Of a stretch of DNA of 20,054 nt, positions 16,535 through 20,054 are shown piece after piece. The position numbers and the translations under genes are program-made. Position 1 is the stretch's first letter. Every line of letters begins with the position of its first letter. Source of the stretch: Bacteroidales bacterium (GTDB lineage Bacteria; Bacteroidota; Bacteroidia; Bacteroidales; UBA10428); NCBI GenBank assembly GCA_016926235.1, contig JAFGOZ010000301.1:1-20054 (forward strand). The letters run 5' to 3'. The notes under the pieces were generated by a model, which searched no databases, had not been told where the DNA came from, and was given only the letters and a program-made list of their open reading frames with translations.

Positions 16535-18058
16535 ATGCAAGGAAAGCCTTTAGAAATAATGGATACAACGCTTCGTGACGGAGAACAGACATCTGGCATA
16601 GCGTTTACAGCGGGAGAGAAGTTAAATATTGCTAAGCTTCTTTTGGAAGAAATTAAGGTTGACCGCATTGAAATTGCTTCTGCACGGGTATCTGAGGGTG
16701 AAATGGAAGGCTCCAAAGGAATTACAAAATGGGCTAAATCACACGGATACCTTGACAGGGTCGAAATATTGTGTTTTATTGATACTCCCCATTCACTCAA
16801 CTGGGTTAACGAAGCAGGAGGGAAAGTGGCTAACCTTTTAACAAAGGGAAGTCTTAAGCATGTTCAGGGTCAACTTAAGAAAACACCTGAGGAACACCTG
16901 AAAGATATCATCGAAGCAGTATCTTATGCCAATAAACTAGGAATAAGTACAAATATTTATCTGGAGACCTGGTCTAATGGCATGATTGATTCACGCGATT
17001 ATGTTTTCTTCCTTATGGATGGTTTGAAGAATTCGGGTATAAAGCGTTTTATGCTTCCCGATACTTTAGGTATACTTAATCCTGATAATACCTATGAATA
17101 TTGCTCTATTATGCGCAAGAAATATCCGGGCATTCACTTTGATTTTCATGCACATAACGATTATGATTTTGCTACTGCCAACACTTTTGCAGCAGCCAAG
17201 GCTGGAATAGATGGGGTACATACCACGGTTAACGGTCTCGGTGAAAGAGCAGGTAATGTTGCATTATCAAGTGTAATAGCTACACTTATTGATCATGCTC
17301 ATTGCAAGCTTAATGTGGATGAATCCAGGATTTATAAGGTAAGCCAGTTTGTTGAAACTTTCTCAGGAATACGGATACCAGCCAATAAACCGGTAATTGG
17401 TGAGAATGTCTTTACTCAAACCAGCGGGGTTCATGCAGATGGTGATAACAAGGATAATTTGTACTTCAACGATTTATTACCAGAGCGTTTCGGAAGAATT
17501 CGGAAATATGCTCTTGGTAAGACTTCCGGGAAAGCCAATATTTTAAAAAACCTGGAAGAACTTGGCATAGAGCTCGATCCTGATTCCATGAAAAAAGTAA
17601 CCCAACGGGTAATAGAGTTGGGTGATAAAAAAGAATATGTAACGCAGGATGACCTGCCCTATATAATATCCGACGTTTTGCGTTCAAGCAGGGTTATCGA
17701 GAAAATTAAAATCGTAAACTTTTCGCTTTCCATTGCCAATGGACTAAAATCTGTTGCTACCCTTGCTATTAAGGTAAATGATAAGGTGTATGAAGAAACA
17801 GCTGCCGGGGATGGTCAGTATGATGCTTTTATGATAGCCCTGAAAAAGATCTACGCAAAACTCAACAAAACAGTACCCAGGCTTTCTGACTATATAGTAA
17901 CAATTCCTCCGGGGGGTAAAACAGATGCCCTTGTTGAAACGGTTATTACCTGGGAAGGTGAAGATGACCGCAATTTTAAAACCCGCGGCCTGGACCCGGA
18001 TCAAACCGTTGCCGCTATTAAGGCCACTATGCGGATGTTGAATATTATTGAGAAATAG
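16535..18058 (+). CDS. Second LeuA-family synthase (citramalate synthase or divergent isopropylmalate synthase)
   Basis: 507-aa acyl-CoA/2-oxoacid condensing enzyme of the HMGL-like family with a C-terminal LeuA_dimer domain (about 385-505). The catalytic set is intact: D10-T-T-L-R-D-G-E-Q-T (R14, D15) and H205-A-H207-N-D, with G-L-G-E-R-A-G-N (234-241). It is clearly divergent from the leuA product of the same operon. After the RDGEQ motif it reads TSGIAFTAGEKL rather than [12 protein letters not shown], and I46-E-I-A-S-A-R replaces the I-E-A-G-F-P-I of LeuA. A different oxoacid is therefore likely. Because LeuCD and LeuB also handle the citramalate route in organisms that use it, pyruvate plus acetyl-CoA to citramalate (supplying 2-oxobutyrate for isoleucine) is the best guess. 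A second isopropylmalate synthase, homocitrate-type or Re-citrate-type activity cannot be excluded. The family is sure; the substrate is inferred. Confidence 0.9.
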   Translation: MQGKPLEIMDTTLRDGEQTSGIAFTAGEKLNIAKLLLEEIKVDRIEIASARVSEGEMEGSKGITKWAKSHGYLDRVEILCFIDTPHSLNWVNEAGGKVANLLTKGSLKHVQGQLKKTPEEHLKDIIEAVSYANKLGISTNIYLETWSNGMIDSRDYVFFLMDGLKNSGIKRFMLPDTLGILNPDNTYEYCSIMRKKYPGIHFDFHAHNDYDFATANTFAAAKAGIDGVHTTVNGLGERAGNVALSSVIATLIDHAHCKLNVDESRIYKVSQFVETFSGIRIPANKPVIGENVFTQTSGVHADGDNKDNLYFNDLLPERFGRIRKYALGKTSGKANILKNLEELGIELDPDSMKKVTQRVIELGDKKEYVTQDDLPYIISDVLRSSRVIEKIKIVNFSLSIANGLKSVATLAIKVNDKVYEETAAGDGQYDAFMIALKKIYAKLNKTVPRLSDYIVTIPPGGKTDALVETVITWEGEDDRNFKTRGLDPDQTVAAIKATMRMLNIIEK

Positions 18059-18071
18059 GATACAGTAGTCG

Positions 18072-18160
18072 GTAGCCAGGAGTCAGTTAAAAGCTATATC
18101 TTGCTGACTTCTGAATTTTATTTTCCGGTCTATATCTCCTGAATACTGACTCCTTACTAC
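18072..18160. repeat. Inverted repeat with CAGGAGTCAG words in the leuA2-leuB gap
   Basis: A 15-base arm at 18072-18086 (GTAGCCAGGAGTCAG) is matched in reverse complement at 18146-18160 with two mismatches. A nearer arm at 18104-18113 also pairs with 18077-18086 (9 of 10, the tenth a possible G-U). The block shares words with 5751-5779. It could fold into alternative hairpins after the second synthase gene. No U tract follows, so it is not a standard terminator. Confidence 0.6.
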
Positions 18161-18185
18161 AGAATACTTTCAACTCTGACTTAAG

Positions 18186-18249
18186 TTTGAAACAAAATCA
18201 AAAAATATATACTTTGCCATAAAAGTATGATCATCTTTTATTATCTTTG
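18186..18249 (+). promoter_or_regulatory. Candidate internal promoter(s) for leuB
   Basis: Two overlapping possibilities lie here. TTTG (18186-18189) is followed after 20 bp by TACTTTG (18210-18216), a -7 box short by one base. TATCTTTG (18242-18249) is an exact TAnnTTTG match, but has no -33 box at the right distance. Together with the 259-bp gap before leuB they suggest that leuB can be transcribed separately. Confidence 0.4.
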
Positions 18250-18317
18250 CATCCTCAAATTCATCAGGCAAAAGCTTGATGTTTTTTATTTTAAAGCATA
18301 TTAATATTAATTACAAA

Positions 18318-19394
18318 ATGAGTGAGAAGTCTTTCAAAATTACATTGTTGCCGGGTGACGGAATAGGACCGGAGATAGTTGATCAGGCCGTGAAGGTTGT
18401 GAAGGCAATTGGTGAAAAGTCGAATATAAAATTTGAATTTGATACTCAGCTTATAGGTGCAGCAGCTATTGATGAAACAGGAAATCCTTTACCTCAGGCC
18501 ACTATTGATGCATGCAAAGCTTCAGATGCTGTTCTTTTGGGCGCTGTAGGACATCCAAAATACGATAATGATCCTAAAGCAAAGATAAGACCAGAACAAG
18601 GCCTTTTGGGAATGCGCAAACAACTTGGTTTATTTGCCAATGTACGTCCTGTTACCAGCATACCTTCACTTATCCATATGTCCCCTCTTAAAGAGCACCT
18701 TGTAAAGGATGTTGATTTTGTTGTGATCAGGGAGCTTACTGGAGGTATTTACTTTGGTGAACCTCGTGGTAGAACAGAAGACGAGAATACTGCTTTTGAC
18801 AGTTGTGTGTACACAAGGGGTGAAGTGGACCGTGTAGCCCGCCTTGCATTTGACCTTGCCCGTAAAAGGGATAAAAGGTTAACAGCTGTTGATAAAGCCA
18901 ACGTACTGGCATCTTCCAGGTTATGGAGAGAAACCATACAGGGACTTGAAAAAGAATATCCTGATGTAAAGGTTAATTACATGTTTGTGGATAATGCTGC
19001 TATGCAGATTATTCAGTATCCAAAACAATTTGACGTTGTGGTTATGGAAAATATGTTTGGTGATATTCTTACAGATGAAGCAAGCGTTATTACAGGGTCA
19101 TTAGGATTACTGCCCTCTGCTTCAATGGGATACCATACATCTGTTTTTGAGCCTATTCATGGTTCATATCCTCAGGCTGCAGGCAAAAACATAGCAAATC
19201 CTTTAGGTACAATATTGTCTGCAGCAATGATGTTCAGATATGCTCTGAAATTAGACGATGAAGCTAACCTGATCCGGGAAGCATGTTTTAAATCCATTGA
19301 TGCCGGTGTGGTAACAGAGGATATTTCTAAAACAAATCCTGCCAAAACAACTGAAGTGGGAGATTGGGTTGCCAACTATATTTTGAAAAAATAG
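18318..19394 (+). CDS. leuB: 3-isopropylmalate dehydrogenase
   Basis: Oxidises 3-isopropylmalate with NAD to 2-oxoisocaproate, the last leucine-specific step before transamination. 358 aa, normal length. Visible signatures from ATG 18318: L-P-G-D-G-I-G-P-E (11-19), the arginines of G-M-R-K-Q-L-G-L-F-A-N-V-R-P (R100, R110), R138-E-L-T-G-G-I-Y145-F-G-E-P-R-G, V-D-K193-A-N-V-L and N-M-F-G-D249-I-L-T-D253-E-A-S. An earlier in-frame TTG/ATG pair (18276/18279) would add 13-14 hydrophobic residues before the conserved start and is not favoured. The gap to the second synthase (259 bp) is the longest in the operon and contains an inverted repeat and possible promoters. It may also accept beta-methylmalate in a citramalate route. 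Confidence 0.95.
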   Translation: MSEKSFKITLLPGDGIGPEIVDQAVKVVKAIGEKSNIKFEFDTQLIGAAAIDETGNPLPQATIDACKASDAVLLGAVGHPKYDNDPKAKIRPEQGLLGMRKQLGLFANVRPVTSIPSLIHMSPLKEHLVKDVDFVVIRELTGGIYFGEPRGRTEDENTAFDSCVYTRGEVDRVARLAFDLARKRDKRLTAVDKANVLASSRLWRETIQGLEKEYPDVKVNYMFVDNAAMQIIQYPKQFDVVVMENMFGDILTDEASVITGSLGLLPSASMGYHTSVFEPIHGSYPQAAGKNIANPLGTILSAAMMFRYALKLDDEANLIREACFKSIDAGVVTEDISKTNPAKTTEVGDWVANYILKK

Positions 19395-19420
19395 TTATAT
19401 ATACGTATATAGATGAAAGG

Positions 19421-19448
19421 GTCGGAGTACTTTGCTTCCGGCTTTTTT
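19421..19448 (+). terminator. Intrinsic terminator after leuB
   Basis: GTCGGAG (19421-19427) pairs with CTTCCGGC (19435-19442), allowing a G-U pair and a small bulge, with a 7-nt loop, and six T residues follow (19443-19448). It starts 26 nt after the leuB stop, a classic position for the end of the leucine operon. Confidence 0.8.
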
Positions 19449-19645
19449 GTTTGACTGAAGACGAGAGATGAAAGACGATAGACGGATGACGGTCGCATGA
19501 GTAAATTGGAAGAGTAAGGAGTAGTGTTCGTTGCAGTGACAGTATCAGTAAGTTTTTTTGAAATATTCTCCCCTGGGAGAGATGTCCGCTACCGCGCATA
19601 GAGGGGGCAAATATATACGAGGAGGCTTTCCAAAAAGAAGGCTTC

Positions 19646-19736
19646 ACGCAAAGAACGCTAAGATTTTCGCAAAGGACACAAAGTGTAAATTGCTGTAATA
19701 TTGCACTTTGCGCATTTTGCGTTTTTCAATTTTGCG
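19646..19736. repeat. CGCAAAG / CGCTAAG short-repeat element with inverted halves
   Basis: The left half carries CGCAAAG, CGCTAAG and CGCAAAG words (19648-19674); the right half carries CTTTGCG, TTTTGCG and TTTTGCG (19707-19735). The segment 19668-19685 is complementary to 19702-19719 at about 13 of 18 positions around a roughly 16-nt centre. Such words are, to my knowledge, widely dispersed in intergenic DNA of several bacterial phyla. Confidence 0.6.
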
Positions 19737-19786
19737 ACCTACTATATAAATTAAATCTATTTCAAAAATTCCCTTATTTTTTTGGG

Positions 19787-19819
19787 AAAAATCATTCTGC
19801 ACACTAAAAATCATTCTGC
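19787..19819. repeat. 14-bp direct repeat AAAAATCATTCTGC
   Basis: Exact copies at 19787-19800 and 19806-19819 are offset by 19 bp, followed by a related ATTCTGTTGC at 19821-19830. Function unknown. Confidence 0.7.
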
Positions 19820-19834
19820 TATTCTGTTGCAGGC

Positions 19835-19852
19835 ATTTATTGAACAATAAAT
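19835..19852. repeat. Palindrome ATTTATTG-AA-CAATAAAT
   Basis: Perfect 8-bp arms around AA; AT-rich, directly after the CATTCTGC direct repeats. Confidence 0.6.
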
Positions 19853-19893
19853 GAGGGTCCCAGGTGCAACGGTCTTCTATGTCCATTATTTTC

Positions 19894-19935
19894 CATGGGC
19901 TTTGCCCATGACTGATGCTTTCGCCCCCTTGGGGC
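19894..19935. repeat. Two adjacent hairpins
   Basis: CATGGGC-TTT-GCCCATG (19894-19910) is a perfect 7-bp stem, and GCCCC-CTT-GGGGC (19923-19935) a perfect 5-bp stem. They are separated by 12 nt and have no U tract suited to termination on the plus strand. Confidence 0.7.
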
Positions 19936-20011
19936 TTATATAATAAATTAGTAGTGACCGGAAAAAAGATGATAAAGTGGCAAAAAGCCTTAATATATGC
20001 GATAAATATAG

Positions 20012-20031
20012 CCCCCGGATTTATCCGGGGG
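20012..20031. repeat. Perfect GC-rich palindrome CCCCCGGAT-TT-ATCCGGGGG
   Basis: Nine-base perfect arms; REP-like in look, near the window end. It could belong to an element or gene beginning beyond 20054. Confidence 0.65.
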
Positions 20032-20054
20032 TAATAATTGTCCCGATGATAAAA

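Larger units (their letters stand above)
19395..20054. other. 660-bp non-coding, repeat- and hairpin-rich tail
   Basis: After the leuB terminator I see no credible gene on either strand; the open frames there are short, lack family features and cross repeats. Contents in order: degenerate GACGATAGACGGATGACGG words (about 19460-19491), a CAGTGACAGTATCAGTA block (about 19534-19550), TCTCCC/GGGAGA dyad (19567-19580), the CGCAAAG-type repeat (19646-19736), a 14-bp direct repeat (19787-19819), an 8-bp-arm palindrome (19835-19852) and three GC-rich hairpins (19894-20031). This looks like accumulated dispersed repeats. Confidence 0.65.

Noticed and set aside
18276..18317. Upstream TTG/ATG start for leuB
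   Set aside because: The extra residues are hydrophobic and lie before the conserved LeuB N-terminus; the TATCTTTG box is also very close upstream, so this stretch is more likely leader.
19327..19886. Two minus-strand open frames in the tail after leuB
   Set aside because: One overlaps the leuB end and its terminator, and both cross repeat elements; the predicted peptides show no domain, signal peptide or family likeness.

Overview
The window looks like chromosomal DNA of an AT-rich member of the Bacteroidota, most likely in the Bacteroidales/Marinilabiliales area. The main signs are type IX secretion (T9SS) C-terminal sorting domains, LRR surface proteins of the Bacteroidota type, a TPR-HisKA_2 histidine kinase next to a LytTR regulator, TAnnTTTG-like promoter boxes, almost no Shine-Dalgarno sequences, and a leuA-leuC-leuD-leuA2-leuB gene order. 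No rRNA, tRNA, CRISPR array or intact transposase was seen.

Layout. (1) 86-2299, minus strand: a long RelA/SpoT-type protein whose synthetase half is intact but whose hydrolase active site is degenerate. (2) 2446-5679: a membrane TPR histidine kinase and a LytTR response regulator, separated by 297 bp that carry a 16-bp tandem repeat. (3) 6085-11616: two tandem paralogous secreted proteins (24-residue plant-type LRRs, Ig-like stalk, T9SS sorting domain), closed by a strong terminator. They are followed by an unrecognised exported protein (11751-12614), probably an outer-membrane beta-barrel, with a perfect 19-bp palindrome just before its start. (4) 12820-19394: a complete leucine operon leuA-leuC-leuD-leuA2-leuB with a second, divergent LeuA-family synthase, closed by a terminator. 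(5) 19395-20054: a non-coding tail full of short repeats and hairpins.

How it works together. The leucine genes encode every step from 2-oxoisovalerate to 2-oxoisocaproate (the transaminase is not here). The extra synthase could feed the same LeuCD/LeuB enzymes with citramalate, giving 2-oxobutyrate for isoleucine. The kinase/regulator pair probably senses an envelope or peptide signal. Its target is not shown by the sequence, but the surface-protein genes directly downstream are the obvious candidates. The intergenic gaps contain short tandem 7-8-bp repeat families that recur in the window in both orientations.

Most of the window is ordinary core metabolism and surface biology. The points most worth a second look are the second LeuA-type enzyme, the hydrolase-dead RSH protein, the mosaic divergence of the LRR pair, and the repeat-decorated gaps, including inverted 7-mer arrays that bracket the LRR/barrel segment. 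I did not find a convincing entirely new system.
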